Shown here: piece by piece, positions 17,900-28,913 of the stretch | Position numbering within the stretch: position 1 is the first letter of the stretch | Layout: every line of letters starts with the position of its first letter | From: Pseudomonas shahriarae | GTDB taxonomy: Bacteria; Pseudomonadota; Gammaproteobacteria; Pseudomonadales; Pseudomonadaceae | Length of the DNA: 64,000 nt | Direction: 5' to 3' | Assembly (NCBI RefSeq): GCF_014268455.2 | Contig: NZ_CP077085.1 | Location: 4,133,001 to 4,197,000 of the forward strand | The notes under the pieces: generated by a model | Seen by the model: only the letters and a program-made list of their open reading frames with translations | Databases searched by the model: none | Told to the model about the DNA's origin: nothing | Translations under genes and position numbers: made by a program

Positions 17900-19405
17900 T
17901 CAGTTGTTGTACAGATCGATGATCGCGCTGACCGCCTGGGTCTTGATCTTCGATGAGTCGTTACGCGCCTGCTCAATCTTGTTCAGGTACGCCTCGTCGA
18001 CATCACCTGTCACGTACTTGCCATCGAAGACCGCGCAATCGAACTGCTCGATCTTGATCTTGCCGCCGCCAACCGCTTCGATCAGGTCAGGAAGGTCCTG
18101 GTAAATCAGCCAATCGGCACCGATCAGGTCGGCTACATCCTGGGTCGAACGATTGTGCGCAATCAGTTCGTGGGCGCTCGGCATGTCGATACCGTACACG
18201 TTCGGGTACCGCACGGCAGGCGCAGCAGAACAGAAGTACACGTTCTTCGCCCCGGCTTCGCGAGCCATCTGGATGATCTGCTTGCACGTGGTGCCACGCA
18301 CAATGGAGTCATCCACCAGCATCACGTTCTTGCCGCGGAATTCCAGCTCGATGGCATTGAGCTTCTGGCGTACCGACTTCTTGCGAGCCGCCTGGCCCGG
18401 CATGATGAAGGTGCGGCCGATGTAGCGGTTCTTGACGAAACCTTCGCGGAACTTGACGCCCAGGCGGGTAGCCAGCTCCAGCGCGGCGGTGCGGCTGGTG
18501 TCCGGGATCGGGATCACCACGTCGATGTCATGCTCAGGGCGTTCGCGCAGGATCTTCTCGGCGAGCTTCTCACCCATGCGCAGACGCGCCTTGTACACCG
18601 AAACACCATCAATGATCGAATCCGGACGCGCCAGGTAGACGTGTTCGAAGATGCATGGGGTGAGTTTCGGGTTGATCGCGCACTGACGGGTATGCAGCTT
18701 GCCGTCTTCGGTGATGTACACCGCTTCGCCCGGCGCCAGGTCGCGCACCAGGGTGAAGCCCAGTACATCCAGGGATACGCTTTCGGAGGCGATCATGTAC
18801 TCGACGCCTTCGTCGGTGTGACGCTGGCCGAACACGATAGGACGAATGCCGTGCGGGTCGCGGAAACCGACAATACCGTAGCCGGTGATCATTGCCACGA
18901 CCGCGTAGCCGCCTACGCAGCGGTTATGCACGTCAGTCACGGCAGCGAACACATCTTCTTCGGTCGGCTGCAACTTGCCGCGCTGGGCCAGTTCGTGGGC
19001 GAACACGTTGAGCAGCACTTCCGAGTCGGAGTTGGTGTTGACATGGCGCAGGTCAGATTCGTAAATCTCCTTGGCCAGTTGCTCAACGTTGGTCAGGTTG
19101 CCGTTGTGCGCCAAGGTAATGCCGTACGGCGAGTTGACGTAAAACGGTTGAGCTTCGGCCGAAGTCGAGCTACCGGCAGTCGGATAACGCACATGGCCAA
19201 TGCCCATATGCCCGACCAGGCGCTGCATGTGACGCTGATGGAACACATCACGTACCAGGCCATTGTCCTTGCGCAGGAATAACCGGCCGTCATGGCTGGT
19301 CACAATACCGGCAGCGTCCTGGCCGCGGTGCTGGAGGACGGTTAGCGCGTCATACAGCGCCTGATTGACGTTCGACTTACCGACGATACCGACGATGCCA
19401 CACAT
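17900..19405 (-). CDS. purF: Amidophosphoribosyltransferase
   Basis: A 501-residue enzyme for the first step of purine synthesis. Met removal exposes the catalytic Cys1 of the class II glutamine amidotransferase ([15 protein letters not shown]), so the start at 19405 is preferred over an upstream in-frame codon (19414). [11 protein letters not shown] binds glutamine. The C-terminal phosphoribosyltransferase loop is [18 protein letters not shown]. It forms an operon with cvpA (41 bp upstream), as in E. coli. Confidence 0.96.
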   Translation of the reverse strand: MCGIVGIVGKSNVNQALYDALTVLQHRGQDAAGIVTSHDGRLFLRKDNGLVRDVFHQRHMQRLVGHMGIGHVRYPTAGSSTSAEAQPFYVNSPYGITLAHNGNLTNVEQLAKEIYESDLRHVNTNSDSEVLLNVFAHELAQRGKLQPTEEDVFAAVTDVHNRCVGGYAVVAMITGYGIVGFRDPHGIRPIVFGQRHTDEGVEYMIASESVSLDVLGFTLVRDLAPGEAVYITEDGKLHTRQCAINPKLTPCIFEHVYLARPDSIIDGVSVYKARLRMGEKLAEKILRERPEHDIDVVIPIPDTSRTAALELATRLGVKFREGFVKNRYIGRTFIMPGQAARKKSVRQKLNAIELEFRGKNVMLVDDSIVRGTTCKQIIQMAREAGAKNVYFCSAAPAVRYPNVYGIDMPSAHELIAHNRSTQDVADLIGADWLIYQDLPDLIEAVGGGKIKIEQFDCAVFDGKYVTGDVDEAYLNKIEQARNDSSKIKTQAVSAIIDLYNN

Positions 19406-19446
19406 GCGACGCAACCCCTACTTAATGAATCTTGACTGAACAATAC

Positions 19447-20004
19447 TTACTGCGGCGCGTTGCCGGGCAAGAGATGTTCCTTGAACGGAAGATCAGCGGG
19501 TACGCTGATACCGCTGGCCAGCCACTGACTGCTCCACCCCAATATGAGGTTCTTGGACCAATCTGCAACCAATAGAAATTTTGGCACGAGACTCGACTCC
19601 TGCCACCATGCATCCTGCTGTACCGGACCCAGGCTCAACAGCCCGACCGCAACGACCACCAGCAACGCGCCACGCGCGGCACCGAAGGCCATGCCGAGAA
19701 ATCGATCGGTCCCGGAGAGGCCGGTGACACGTATCAATTCGCCGATAAGATAATTGACCATTGCTCCCACCAGCAGCGTGGCGATGAACATGATGGCGCA
19801 GCCCGCGATGACGCGAGCCGAAGGTGTTTCGATATAACCGGCCAGATAAACGGCCAGGGATCCGCCGAACATCCAGGCGACGACTCCTGCAACGATCCAG
19901 GTCAGCAGCGACAATGCTTCTTTGACGAAGCCGCGGCTTAGACTGATCAATGCGGAGATGGCGATGATGGCTACGATCGCCCAATCAACCCAGGTAAATG
20001 GCAC
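19447..20004 (-). CDS. cvpA: CvpA family membrane protein
   Basis: A 185-residue inner-membrane protein with four hydrophobic segments. It begins MPFTWVDWAIVAIIAISALISLSRGF, the typical CvpA start. The family is linked to colicin V production and purF co-expression, and its molecular role remains unclear. It lies immediately upstream of purF, the standard gamma-proteobacterial order dedD-cvpA-purF. Confidence 0.92.
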   Translation of the reverse strand: MPFTWVDWAIVAIIAISALISLSRGFVKEALSLLTWIVAGVVAWMFGGSLAVYLAGYIETPSARVIAGCAIMFIATLLVGAMVNYLIGELIRVTGLSGTDRFLGMAFGAARGALLVVVAVGLLSLGPVQQDAWWQESSLVPKFLLVADWSKNLILGWSSQWLASGISVPADLPFKEHLLPGNAPQ

Positions 20005-20138
20005 AGTGCAGCCTACAGACGGATAAGGCGGCGCATTTTAGCAGAGCGCTGGGCTATCGGTAAGCGGTGTTTGGCAGTCCATTGCAAATCAATGGGTTGT
20101 GGCAAGCCATGACCACCTCAAGCTAGGCAAAAACCAAT

Positions 20139-20226
20139 GTGGGAGCGGGCTTGCCCGCGATAGCGGCGTGCCAGTCAACTAAACTATCGACTGGTCCACC
20201 GTCATCGCGGGCAAGCCCGCTCCCAC
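20139..20226. repeat. REPIN (paired REP sequences)
   Basis: Two inverted REP copies (gtgggagcgggcttgcccgc and its complement), each about 23 bp and extending to gcgat/atcgc, surround a 40-bp centre. This is a complete REPIN, the mobile dimer moved by RAYT transposases, in the cvpA-dedD gap. Confidence 0.9.
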
Positions 20227-20253
20227 ACAAGCCTGCATACACATTTGGATGTT

Positions 20254-20913
20254 TCAGCCGCGCTCTGGCTGGAAGCGCACCACAAAGCCCTTCAGGTTCT
20301 GCTGGCGACCCAGCAAGTCCCGCAGGCGGTCAGCCTCGGCACGCTCGATCAGCGGACCGACAAATACCCGATTCTTGCCATTGGCAGTTCGGATATACGC
20401 GTTATAACCCTGGCTGCGCAGGGTTTTCTGCAAGGCTTCGGCGCTTTCGCGATTGGACAGGCTGGCGAGTTGCACCGACCAACTGATCGGCAGGCCATTC
20501 GGATCAATACGGCTTTGCCCCACATCAGGCTTGCCCGGGGCTGCGGGCTGCGGTGCGACCGGTTTCGGCGCAGGAGCAGGTGCAGCCGGCTTGGCGGCAA
20601 CCACAGGCGCAGGAGCAGGTTTTACCACCGGCACACTCGGCTGGATCGGCGCCGAAGGTGCTTGCTGTTCGGCAATTTCCGCATCGGTCGGCACCGGTTC
20701 TTCCTCGGGCAGCGCCTGCGGCTCAGGCACCACTACCGGCTCGACCTGGACCTGCGGCATCACCGGCGCCTGGGGCGCCGCCGGTGCTTCGACCGTAACC
20801 TGGCGCTGCTCGTCCTGGCGAGAAAACAGCATCGGCAGGAAAATCACCGCCAATGCCACCAGCACCAGGGCTCCGACCATTCGCTGCTTGTATGCGCTAT
20901 CCAGTAATGCCAT
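20254..20913 (-). CDS. dedD: SPOR-domain cell division protein DedD
   Basis: A 219-residue bitopic protein. It has a short cytoplasmic N-terminus, one TM helix (MVGALVLVALAVIFLPMLF), a Pro/Ala-rich linker (about residues 40-135) and a C-terminal SPOR domain (WSVQLASLSNRESAEALQKT ... FVGPLIERAEADRLRDLL). DedD localises to the septum. The [11 protein letters not shown] start (20913) fits the family and overlaps the 3' end of folC by 17 bp. The longer frame would add codons of folC origin. Confidence 0.92.
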   Translation of the reverse strand: MALLDSAYKQRMVGALVLVALAVIFLPMLFSRQDEQRQVTVEAPAAPQAPVMPQVQVEPVVVPEPQALPEEEPVPTDAEIAEQQAPSAPIQPSVPVVKPAPAPVVAAKPAAPAPAPKPVAPQPAAPGKPDVGQSRIDPNGLPISWSVQLASLSNRESAEALQKTLRSQGYNAYIRTANGKNRVFVGPLIERAEADRLRDLLGRQQNLKGFVVRFQPERG

Positions 20914-22204
20914 GTGCAGCTTCCTCCGTGGAGCGCCGGGCCAACCACTCAAGCGCCTCGGCAACACAATAAAATGATCCGAACAACAGAATCTCGTCCT
21001 CGGCCGTTGCCACCGCGCATTGAGCCTCCAATGCAGCGGTTACGCTTGCATGGGACGTCACCGTCGCGCCAAGGTTCTGCAACACCGCCTGCACATCATC
21101 CGCCGTACGGGTGCGCGGCGTATCCAGCGGGGCGACTGCCCAGGACTGCACACTGCCCAGCAAAGGCGCGACCACACCGTCCAGATCCTTGTCCGCCAGC
21201 AGGCCGAACACCGCCAGACGCCGACCCGCCGGCGCCTGGAGCGATAAACGACGCGCCAGGTACTGCGCAGCATGGGGGTTATGCCCAACATCCAGCAACA
21301 GGTTCAAGCGCTTGCCTTGCCACTCGAACGAGCGACGATCCAGGCGCCCGACCACCTGCGTACGCTGCAAGGTATCGGCAATCTGCCCGGCATTCCACGG
21401 CAGATCCAGCAACAGGTAGGCCTGCAGGGCGAGCGCGGCGTTTTCCATGGGCAGGTTCAGCAGCGGCAGGTCGTGCAGCTCGACCCCCTGGCCCCGCGCA
21501 TCGACACCGTGCCACGACCAGCGATCGCCTGCCACTTCCAGGCCGAAGTCCCGGCCCCGCAGGAAAAACGGGCAATCCAGCTCGCGCACCTTATCCAGCA
21601 AGGTATGGGGCGGGTCCACATCACCGCACAGCGCCGGCTTGCCCTGGCGGAAGATCCCGGCCTTTTCATAGGCCACGGATTCGCGGGTATCGCCCAGGTA
21701 GTCAGCATGATCCACGCCAATGCTGGTCACCAATGCGAGGTCGGCATCCACCACATTGACAGTATCCAGACGACCGCCCAGACCGACTTCCAGCACCACC
21801 GCATCCAGTTGTTCACGCTCGAACAGCCAGAACGCGGCCAGGGTGCCCATCTCGAAATAGGTCAGGGAGGTTTCGCCACGTCCGGCATCCAGCGCCGCAA
21901 AGGCTTCGCATAACTGCTCGTCAGTGGCTTCGACGCCATTGAGCTGCACACGCTCGTTGTAACGCAGCAAGTGCGGCGAGCTGTAGACGCCCACCTTCAG
22001 GCCCTGGGCCTGCAGCAACGCGGCGACGAAAGCGCAGGTAGACCCCTTGCCGTTGGTGCCAGTGACCGTGATCACCCGTGGCGCCGGCCGCCCCAACCCA
22101 AGGCGGGCCGCTACCTGTTGCGAGCGCTCCAGCCCCATGTCGATGGCTGACGGATGCAACTGCTCGAGGTAGGCGAGCCATTCGCCCAGGGTTCGTTGGG
22201 TCAT
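20897..22204 (-). CDS. folC: Bifunctional dihydrofolate/folylpolyglutamate synthase
   Basis: A 435-residue Mur-ligase-family enzyme that adds Glu to dihydropteroate and then to folates. [18 protein letters not shown] is the P-loop (about residues 46-63). Next come [16 protein letters not shown], the metal-binding [21 protein letters not shown] and the C-terminal [16 protein letters not shown]. It overlaps accD by four bases and dedD by 17, so all are transcribed together. Confidence 0.95.
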   Translation of the reverse strand: MTQRTLGEWLAYLEQLHPSAIDMGLERSQQVAARLGLGRPAPRVITVTGTNGKGSTCAFVAALLQAQGLKVGVYSSPHLLRYNERVQLNGVEATDEQLCEAFAALDAGRGETSLTYFEMGTLAAFWLFEREQLDAVVLEVGLGGRLDTVNVVDADLALVTSIGVDHADYLGDTRESVAYEKAGIFRQGKPALCGDVDPPHTLLDKVRELDCPFFLRGRDFGLEVAGDRWSWHGVDARGQGVELHDLPLLNLPMENAALALQAYLLLDLPWNAGQIADTLQRTQVVGRLDRRSFEWQGKRLNLLLDVGHNPHAAQYLARRLSLQAPAGRRLAVFGLLADKDLDGVVAPLLGSVQSWAVAPLDTPRTRTADDVQAVLQNLGATVTSHASVTAALEAQCAVATAEDEILLFGSFYCVAEALEWLARRSTEEAAHGITG

Positions 22205-23121
22205 AGGTTTGCAGGCACCGGCGGCACAACGATGGGCTCGACCTTAGGCGCGACGTACACCGGGGTCGGCAAACCCATCATCTGTGCCAGCAGGTTGCCC
22301 AGGCGCGGACGCAGTTCGGAACGGGCAATGATCATGTCGATGGCGCCGTGCTCCAGCAGGAACTCGCTGCGCTGGAAGCCTTCCGGCAGTTTTTCACGTA
22401 CGGTCTGCTCGATCACGCGTGGGCCGGCAAAGCCGATCAGCGCCTTGGGCTCGCCGACAATCACGTCGCCCAGCATCGCCAGGCTGGCGGAAACGCCGCC
22501 GTAGACCGGGTCGGTCAGGACCGAGATGAACGGGATGCCTTCTTCACGCAGACGCGCCAGTACCGCAGAGGTCTTGGCCATTTGCATCAGCGAAATCAGC
22601 GCTTCCTGCATCCGCGCACCACCGGAGGCGGCGAAGCAGATCATCGGGCAACGGTTTTCCAGGGCGTAGTTGGCGGCGCGTACAAAACGCTCACCGACAA
22701 TGGCGCCCATCGAGCCCCCCATGAAGGAGAACTCAAACGCCGACACCACCACTGGCATGCCCAGCAGCTTGCCGCTGACGGAGATCAGCGCGTCTTTCTC
22801 GCCCGTCTGCTTTTGCGCAGCGGTCAGGCGGTCCTTGTACTTCTTGCCGTCGCGGAACTTGAGGCGGTCCACCGGTTCCAGGTCAGCGCCCAGCTCGGCA
22901 CGGCCATCGGCGTCGAGGAAAATGTCGATACGGGCGCGGGCGCCGATACGCATGTGGTGATTGCACTTGGGGCAAACGTCCAGGGTCTTTTCCAGCTCCG
23001 GGCGGTACAACACCGCGTCGCAGGAGGGGCACTTGTGCCACAGACCTTCAGGGACCGAGCTTTTCTTCACCTCGGAACGCATGATCGAGGGGATCAGTTT
23101 GTCTACTAACCAGTTGCTCAT
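22201..23121 (-). CDS. accD: Acetyl-CoA carboxylase carboxyltransferase subunit beta
   Basis: A 306-residue subunit of the carboxyltransferase that makes malonyl-CoA with AccA. A zinc ribbon is formed by Cys31, Cys34, Cys50 and Cys53 (KCPSC and VCPKC). The crotonase fold carries [24 protein letters not shown] and the [12 protein letters not shown] oxyanion region. The start at 23121 is chosen because a GGAG-AAAG stretch precedes it. The C-terminal tail is Pro/Val-rich. The promoter probably lies in the 245 bp before it. Confidence 0.95.
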   Translation of the reverse strand: MSNWLVDKLIPSIMRSEVKKSSVPEGLWHKCPSCDAVLYRPELEKTLDVCPKCNHHMRIGARARIDIFLDADGRAELGADLEPVDRLKFRDGKKYKDRLTAAQKQTGEKDALISVSGKLLGMPVVVSAFEFSFMGGSMGAIVGERFVRAANYALENRCPMICFAASGGARMQEALISLMQMAKTSAVLARLREEGIPFISVLTDPVYGGVSASLAMLGDVIVGEPKALIGFAGPRVIEQTVREKLPEGFQRSEFLLEHGAIDMIIARSELRPRLGNLLAQMMGLPTPVYVAPKVEPIVVPPVPANL

Positions 23122-23365
23122 GCTTTCTTTCTCCAGTACCGGTGGCTTGAACACAGCCCCGCGTATGCCCTTGAGCTAAATTCATTGATGTGGCGATAAC
23201 AACTGCAGGACGGGGTCAGACGTTCGACCAGCCATTTCCTGCACCTGCCCTCAGCCTTCCAGACAACCCGCCAGTGCGTGGTTGCCACTTCATTGGCGCC
23301 GCCCGAGGGCAACGCCGGCCTGTTTTACACAGTGGTAGTTACTGACGGCGGCAGACTGCCAGCCG

Positions 23366-23998
23366 TCACATCGCGCCACTGCTGCTGCGCACTGCCTGCA
23401 TGAATGCGTGAATCTTGCCAGAGTCCTTGATGCCCTTGGCCTGCTCCACCCCGCCACTGACGTCGACGGCATACGGGCGAACCTGGGCAATGGCCTGCGC
23501 CACATTGTCAGCGCACAAGCCACCCGCCAGGATGATCGGCTTGCTCAAGCCCTGGGGGATCAGCGACCAATCGAAGGCCTCGCCGGTACCGCCAGGAATG
23601 CCCTCGACATAGGCATCGAGCAAAATCCCGCTGGCCCCGGCGTAGGCGGCACAACTGGCGGCGATATCGTCCCCGGCCTTGACCCGCAGCGCCTTGATAT
23701 ACGGGCGATGGTAGCCGGCGCACTCCTCCGGGGTTTCGTCGCCATGGAACTGCAACAGGTCCAGGGGCACCGCATCCAGGGTTTCATTGAGCTCGCAGGC
23801 GCTGGCGTTGACGAACAGCCCCACAGTGGTCACGAACGGCGGCAAGCCGGCAATGATCGCCCGGGCCTGTTGCACCGTTACCGCCCGCGGGCTCTTGGCA
23901 TAAAACACAAAGCCAATGGCGTCAGCCCCCGCCTCGACTGCCGCCAGCGCGTCTTCCATGCGGGTAATCCCGCAAATCTTGCTGCGAACGCCTGACAT
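23366..23998 (-). CDS. trpF: Phosphoribosylanthranilate isomerase
   Basis: A 210-residue monofunctional TIM-barrel enzyme for the third step of tryptophan synthesis. [21 protein letters not shown] carries the catalytic Cys, and the catalytic Asp is in [27 protein letters not shown] and [17 protein letters not shown] form the phosphate-binding loops. It lies between truA (64 bp) and accD, apart from the other trp genes, as usual in Pseudomonas. Confidence 0.95.
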   Translation of the reverse strand: MSGVRSKICGITRMEDALAAVEAGADAIGFVFYAKSPRAVTVQQARAIIAGLPPFVTTVGLFVNASACELNETLDAVPLDLLQFHGDETPEECAGYHRPYIKALRVKAGDDIAASCAAYAGASGILLDAYVEGIPGGTGEAFDWSLIPQGLSKPIILAGGLCADNVAQAIAQVRPYAVDVSGGVEQAKGIKDSGKIHAFMQAVRSSSGAM

Positions 23999-24062
23999 AT
24001 CGTCGGAACCTCAGGGGGCTGTCCAGGAAAGTCCCGGATGGTAACAAATGCTTTTCCGGGCG

Positions 24063-24887
24063 TCAGCCGCCAAGTTCAGTGAAACCAGTGAGGAAGTGTG
24101 GCCCGATGAAACGCTGCGGCAACTCGAACTCGTCGCGGTACTCCACCTCCACCAGGTACAGGCCGAACGGGTGCGCCGTAACCCCGCCGGTACGCCGCAC
24201 CCGGCTCTCCAGCACCTCCCTGGCCCACTCCACCGGGCGCTCGCCGGTGCCGATGGTCATCAGCACCCCGGCGATATTGCGCACCATATGGTGCAGGAAC
24301 GCCCCGGCGCGGATATCCAGGACAATCATCTTGCCGTGACGGGTCACCCGCAGGTGGTGGACTTCCTTGATCGGCGACTTGGCCTGGCACTGGCCGGCGC
24401 GAAAGGCGCTGAAATCGTGGATCCCCACCAGATGCTGGGCCGCTTCAGCCATGCGCTCGGCGTCCAGCGGACGGTGGTTCCAGGTGATTTCTTCGTTCAA
24501 GTGCGCCGGACGGATCTGATCGTTGTAGATCACATAGCGGTAACGCCGGGCAATCGCCTTGAACCGCGCATGGAAGTGCGCCGGCATAACCTTGGCCCAG
24601 CTGACACTGACATCGTGGGGCAGATTGATATTGGCGCCCATGACCCACGCCTTCATCGAACGCTCGGCCTGGGTGTCAAAATGCACCACTTGCCCGCAGG
24701 CATGTACGCCCGCGTCGGTGCGCCCGGCGCACATCAATGAAACCGGCGAGTCGGCGACCTTCGACAGGGCCTTCTCCAGGGTTTCCTGCACGGTCGGCAC
24801 GCCAGAGGCCTGGCGCTGCCAGCCGCGATAGCGCGAGCCTTTGTATTCCACGCCCAGGGCGATTCTGAAAAAGCCGGCGGCCGCCAT
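24063..24887 (-). CDS. truA: tRNA pseudouridine(38-40) synthase
   Basis: TruA modifies uridines 38-40 of the anticodon arm. From the ATG at 24887 it is 274 residues, close to the usual length. Catalytic Asp58 is in CAGRTDAGVHACGQVVHFD. RYRYVIYNDQIRP and FLHHMVRNIAGVLMTIG are also typical. The start is uncertain: the frame is open to 24953 and 24983, but no candidate has a strong ribosome binding site. The gene sits between fimV and trpF. Confidence 0.93.
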   Translation of the reverse strand: MAAAGFFRIALGVEYKGSRYRGWQRQASGVPTVQETLEKALSKVADSPVSLMCAGRTDAGVHACGQVVHFDTQAERSMKAWVMGANINLPHDVSVSWAKVMPAHFHARFKAIARRYRYVIYNDQIRPAHLNEEITWNHRPLDAERMAEAAQHLVGIHDFSAFRAGQCQAKSPIKEVHHLRVTRHGKMIVLDIRAGAFLHHMVRNIAGVLMTIGTGERPVEWAREVLESRVRRTGGVTAHPFGLYLVEVEYRDEFELPQRFIGPHFLTGFTELGG

Positions 24888-24986
24888 TTCGGCGGCCGCG
24901 TTATCTATATTTGCCAAGAGCTGAGAGCCTGATAGTTGCGCAAAGGCGGCCATTATAAAGTGCCAGGCCTGGGCCTGGGGCATTTT

Positions 24987-25072
24987 GTGGGCGCTGGCTT
25001 GCCTGCGATAGCCGCGCCTCGTTTTTACTGACGGACCGAGTCGCCTCTATCGCGGGCAAGCCCGACTCCCCC
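24987..25072. repeat. REPIN-like inverted REP pair
   Basis: Two divergent REP copies (gtgggcgctggcttgcctgcgata and tatcgcgggcaagcccgactccc) flank a 40-bp centre between truA and fimV. The arms have diverged more than those of the element at 20139. Confidence 0.75.
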
Positions 25073-25125
25073 ATTTAAATGCAAAACGGCGACCCGAAGG
25101 CCGCCGCTGCGTTAATTGCCGGCAA

Positions 25126-27678
25126 TCACACCAGGCGGCTGAGCATTTCCTTGGCTTCGCTACGCTGGCCGTCGTCACCCTCAGTGAGGACTTCGGCCAG
25201 GATGTCACGCGCACCGCCCTCATCGCCCATGTCGATGTAGGCCTGGGCCAGGTCGAGTTTGGTGGCGACTTCGTCGGTACCCGACAGGAAGTCGAATTCC
25301 GGCTCATCGTCGCCCTTTGCCGCATCTTCAGCGGTGAAGCTCGGTTCGATCGACGGGCTTTCCAGGCTCTGCGACAGACGTTCCAGCTCGGCGTTGACGT
25401 CGTCAAGCTCCGAGGCGAATGCGTCCGGCTTGCTCGATGATGCAGGCTCGTCGGCCAGGGACAGGTCGAAGTCTTCCGGCAGGTCAAAGTCATCCAGCGC
25501 AGCTGGCGTCAGGGTGGGCGGCTCGACCGGCGGCAGGTCCTTCATCTCTTCTTCCAGGCCCGAGAGGAAGTCATCGTCGGACTGGGAGGCTGGCGCATCC
25601 AGCTGCAAGTCGAGGTCAAAGTCGGACAGATCGTCCGGGCTGGCCTTGGCCTCGGTTTGCTGCTGCAGCACCGACTCAAAGCTCAGGTCATCGACCTCGG
25701 GCTCCGGCGCGACCACTGCCGGCGACGCGGCTTCCAGGTCATCCAGGCTCAGGTCGAAATCATTGTCGAAAGCATCGGTTTCAGGCGCGGGAGCAGGCGC
25801 CGGTTCTTCCTGGAGCAGATCCTTGACGTACTGCGCATCAAGCGCGGCGGCGGCGACCGCAGCACTGACGCCCGCCGCGAGCACGGCCATGGCCGGGTAG
25901 CGATTTTTCAACAGCTCGACCTGGGCGTGGTTCTCGCCATTGGCGACCAACTGGCGCTCCTGGGTCACGAAACCGTCCTTGTCGCCCTGCTGGCCGTAGA
26001 CTTCCAGGAGCTTGAGGCGCAGGTCACTGCGCGCGGGCTCCAGCTTGATCGCCTCTTCCAGCACGGCCGCCGCCTGGTTCAAGTGACCACGGTCCAGATG
26101 GGACTGGGCCTGGGCCAGGGCATCGGAGGAACCGGGTTCGATGATCAGTTTGCTTGGCGGCGCCATGCTGGTCGCCGGGGCAGGCACTGGCACCGGCGCC
26201 ACGGCAACCGGAGCTGGAGCTGGAGCTGGAGCCAGCTTGACGCTTGCCGCCGGGACTTCAAGGCCCTCGAAACTGTCCAGAGACAGGTCCTGCTCAATAT
26301 TCGAGGAAAATTCCGGCTCTTCGGCCAGCGCCCGCGCCATGCGCAGGTGTTTTTCCTCTTCCAGGCGCGCATTGCGATGGCGCGCCCATAGCAGCAGGAG
26401 CAACAACACCAGGAGGCCGGCGGCACCACCGATCACCCCGAGGACGATAGGGTTGGTCAGCAGGTCATTGAACTTGCCTTCGGTGCTGGCCACTGGCGCA
26501 GGCTCAGCCGGGGTTTCCACTGGCGCGACCACCGGCGCTTCGGCAGCCGGAGCAGGGGCAGCAGGCGCGGTCGGCGCCGCAGCCAGTTCGGCAGGGATTA
26601 CAGCCGGCTGCGCCGGGGCATCGCCTTCAGCCTGCAACTTGGCCAGTTGGTTGTTTTTCAGCTCAATCAGCCGCTGCAGTTTGTCCAACTGACTTTGCAG
26701 GTCAGTCATGCGGCTTTTCAGTTCTTCATTTTCGCGGCGGGTCGAATCCAGGCTTTCCTGGGTCACCGCCAGCTTGTTGTTCAAAGCCTTGCTATCACCC
26801 GCCGCGCCCTTGACGCCCGCCTTGGCGGCTTCGGCCGAGACCAGGCTCAGATTGTCCTTCGCTGCCGTCTGCGACGGCGCTGCGCCGGCCTGGGTGCGTT
26901 TGGTCGCATCCAGTTGCTGGCGCCCCGCTGCCTGATTGTTAGCGCCACGGCGCCCCTGGCGCCAGGCCGCATTCTGCGCGGTCACTTCGGCGATCGCCTC
27001 GGGCTGCGGCAGACTGGTGCTTTGTACCGGGTCCGGCATGCGCAATACCTGGCCGGTCTTCATACGGTTGATGTTGCCGTCGACAAAGGCTCCCGGGTTC
27101 AACGCCTGGATCGCCAGCATGGTCTGCTGGATCGAGCCGCCATTGCGATTTTTTGCGGCGATTTCCCACAGGGTGTCGCGAGAAGTCGTGGTGTATTCCG
27201 CCGCCTTGGTCACACTGGCAGCAGCAGGCGGGGCAAGACGGGGTGCCGGGGCGCTGGCCTCAGGGGCTTTTTGCTCGAACTTGGCCGGGTCCAGCAAGAC
27301 GCTGTAGTCACGCATCAACCGACCATTCGGCCATTGCACCTGCAACAGGAAGCGTACATAGGAATCGGGCAATGGCTTGCTCGAGGTGACACGAACCACA
27401 CTGCGACCGCTGGGGTTGAGCACCGGGGTAAAGGTCAGCTCATCGAGGAACGCCTGGCGATCGACCCCCGCATCCACAAAGGCCTGGGAAGACGCGAGGC
27501 TGGGCACGATATCGGAGGCTGTCAGCCCGCCCACGTCGAGCAGCTCGATCTCCACCGACAGAGGCTGGTTCAACTTCGACTTGAGGGTCATCTCCCCAAG
27601 TTGCAGCGCTTGCGCCATACCGGAGGACAGCGCCGAGGCGGCCGCTATTGCTAACACCAGTTTGCGAACTTGAACCAT
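25126..27678 (-). CDS. fimV: FimV/HubP-type polar landmark protein
   Basis: An 850-residue inner-membrane protein that organises the cell pole, twitching motility and peptidoglycan-linked polar complexes. It has a signal peptide (1-25), a FimV N-terminal domain (about 25-130), LysM (161-215), a coiled coil (about 300-350), one TM helix (411-432) and a long acidic cytoplasmic part with TPR-like segments near 560-600 and at the C-terminus (KLDLAQAYIDMGDEGGARDIL). The ATG at 27678 follows GGATGAGG. The longer upstream frame lacks support. Confidence 0.93.
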   Translation of the reverse strand: MVQVRKLVLAIAAASALSSGMAQALQLGEMTLKSKLNQPLSVEIELLDVGGLTASDIVPSLASSQAFVDAGVDRQAFLDELTFTPVLNPSGRSVVRVTSSKPLPDSYVRFLLQVQWPNGRLMRDYSVLLDPAKFEQKAPEASAPAPRLAPPAAASVTKAAEYTTTSRDTLWEIAAKNRNGGSIQQTMLAIQALNPGAFVDGNINRMKTGQVLRMPDPVQSTSLPQPEAIAEVTAQNAAWRQGRRGANNQAAGRQQLDATKRTQAGAAPSQTAAKDNLSLVSAEAAKAGVKGAAGDSKALNNKLAVTQESLDSTRRENEELKSRMTDLQSQLDKLQRLIELKNNQLAKLQAEGDAPAQPAVIPAELAAAPTAPAAPAPAAEAPVVAPVETPAEPAPVASTEGKFNDLLTNPIVLGVIGGAAGLLVLLLLLLWARHRNARLEEEKHLRMARALAEEPEFSSNIEQDLSLDSFEGLEVPAASVKLAPAPAPAPVAVAPVPVPAPATSMAPPSKLIIEPGSSDALAQAQSHLDRGHLNQAAAVLEEAIKLEPARSDLRLKLLEVYGQQGDKDGFVTQERQLVANGENHAQVELLKNRYPAMAVLAAGVSAAVAAAALDAQYVKDLLQEEPAPAPAPETDAFDNDFDLSLDDLEAASPAVVAPEPEVDDLSFESVLQQQTEAKASPDDLSDFDLDLQLDAPASQSDDDFLSGLEEEMKDLPPVEPPTLTPAALDDFDLPEDFDLSLADEPASSSKPDAFASELDDVNAELERLSQSLESPSIEPSFTAEDAAKGDDEPEFDFLSGTDEVATKLDLAQAYIDMGDEGGARDILAEVLTEGDDGQRSEAKEMLSRLV

Positions 27679-27840
27679 AGCCTCATCCTTTGTTTGAACA
27701 CTCCTCGGCCGGCGAGAAGGTTGGGTACCGCTGCCATTCGGCATGGCGAGCCGATAGTTCACCGACGCGCAACTTTTCCTGCATGGGGCCAAGCATAGCG
27801 CTTGGCTAGAATCAATCTACAAATTGCCGCCAAGTATCTT

Positions 27841-28851
27841 TTACACAAGGTGTTTTATCAACAACTGTGCCAGTTGCACGGCGTTAAGCGCCGCGCCTTT
27901 GCGTACGTTATCTGACGTCAGCCACAAGTTTAGTTCCGCCGGGTCGTCGATGCCGGCACGCACCCGCCCCACGTAGACCACGTCCTGACCGACCGCATCC
28001 CCAACGGCTGTAGGGTAATCGCCCTCTTCCACCAGTTCGATGCCCGGCGCCGCTTCCAACGCGCGATTCACTGCGCCCAGGTCCACAGCGCCCGCCAGTT
28101 GCAGGGACACGCTCAGGCTATCGCCAAAAAACACCGGAGCTTGAACGCAGGTCGCGGAAATTTTCAGTAACGGTAGTTCAAGCAGGGCGCGCAGTTCGTG
28201 GACCAGGCGCTTTTCCAGGGCAGTGTGGCCCTGCGCATCCGGCGTGCCGACCTGGGCCAACAGGTTGAAAGCCATCTGCCGGTCAAAGAATTTGGGTTCC
28301 AGGGGCCGTACATTCAGCAGCTCGGCGGTTTGCCGGGCCAGTTCGCTGACGGCTTCACGGCCCTGGGCGGACACCGCCAGGTTAGCGGTGACGCTGACGC
28401 GCTGGATATCCAACAGCCCCCGCAGCGGCGCGAGGACCACTGCCAGATGGGTGGCGCAAGGGCTTGGGCTACCGAGCTGGAATGGCTTTTTCAAACCGTC
28501 CAGCATCTGGGCATTGGCTTCCGGCACCACCTGGGGCGCCTGTTCGGCCGGCAAGGCGCCGGACAGGTCGATCAACGAGCAACCCGCCGCAGTGGCGCGG
28601 GGGGCGAAACTCAAGGTGACCGCCGGGCCTGCGGCGAAGAAAGCCAGTTGCACCTTGCTGAAATCAAATTCATCGACTTCCCGCACCCGCACATTTTTGC
28701 CGCGAAACGGCACCGACGCGCCGGCCGACTCGCTACTGGCCAGCAGGTGCAAGGTGCCTACCGGGAAGTCCAGCTCTTCGAGGATCTGCACCAGGGTTTC
28801 GCCAACCGTACCGGTGGCGCCGATCACGGCGATATCAAAGGTCTGGGTCAT
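27841..28851 (-). CDS. usg: Aspartate-semialdehyde dehydrogenase-like protein (Usg family)
   Basis: A 336-residue paralogue of Asd. It has the Rossmann motif AVIGATGTVGETLVQIL, a Cys at residue 132 (GSPSPCATHLA) in the position of the catalytic nucleophile, and a C-terminal YVGRVRAGIDDPAELNLWL. Family members next to asd are often called Usg and their role is unproven. The retained Cys leaves catalysis possible. The start at 28851 has GAGG eight bases upstream. Confidence 0.85.
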   Translation of the reverse strand: MTQTFDIAVIGATGTVGETLVQILEELDFPVGTLHLLASSESAGASVPFRGKNVRVREVDEFDFSKVQLAFFAAGPAVTLSFAPRATAAGCSLIDLSGALPAEQAPQVVPEANAQMLDGLKKPFQLGSPSPCATHLAVVLAPLRGLLDIQRVSVTANLAVSAQGREAVSELARQTAELLNVRPLEPKFFDRQMAFNLLAQVGTPDAQGHTALEKRLVHELRALLELPLLKISATCVQAPVFFGDSLSVSLQLAGAVDLGAVNRALEAAPGIELVEEGDYPTAVGDAVGQDVVYVGRVRAGIDDPAELNLWLTSDNVRKGAALNAVQLAQLLIKHLV

Positions 28852-28913
28852 GGAGGCTGCCTCGGGCATTGCGGGGGGAGCGGCACTTTACCGGGTGGTG
28901 GGGAGTGAGGCAA

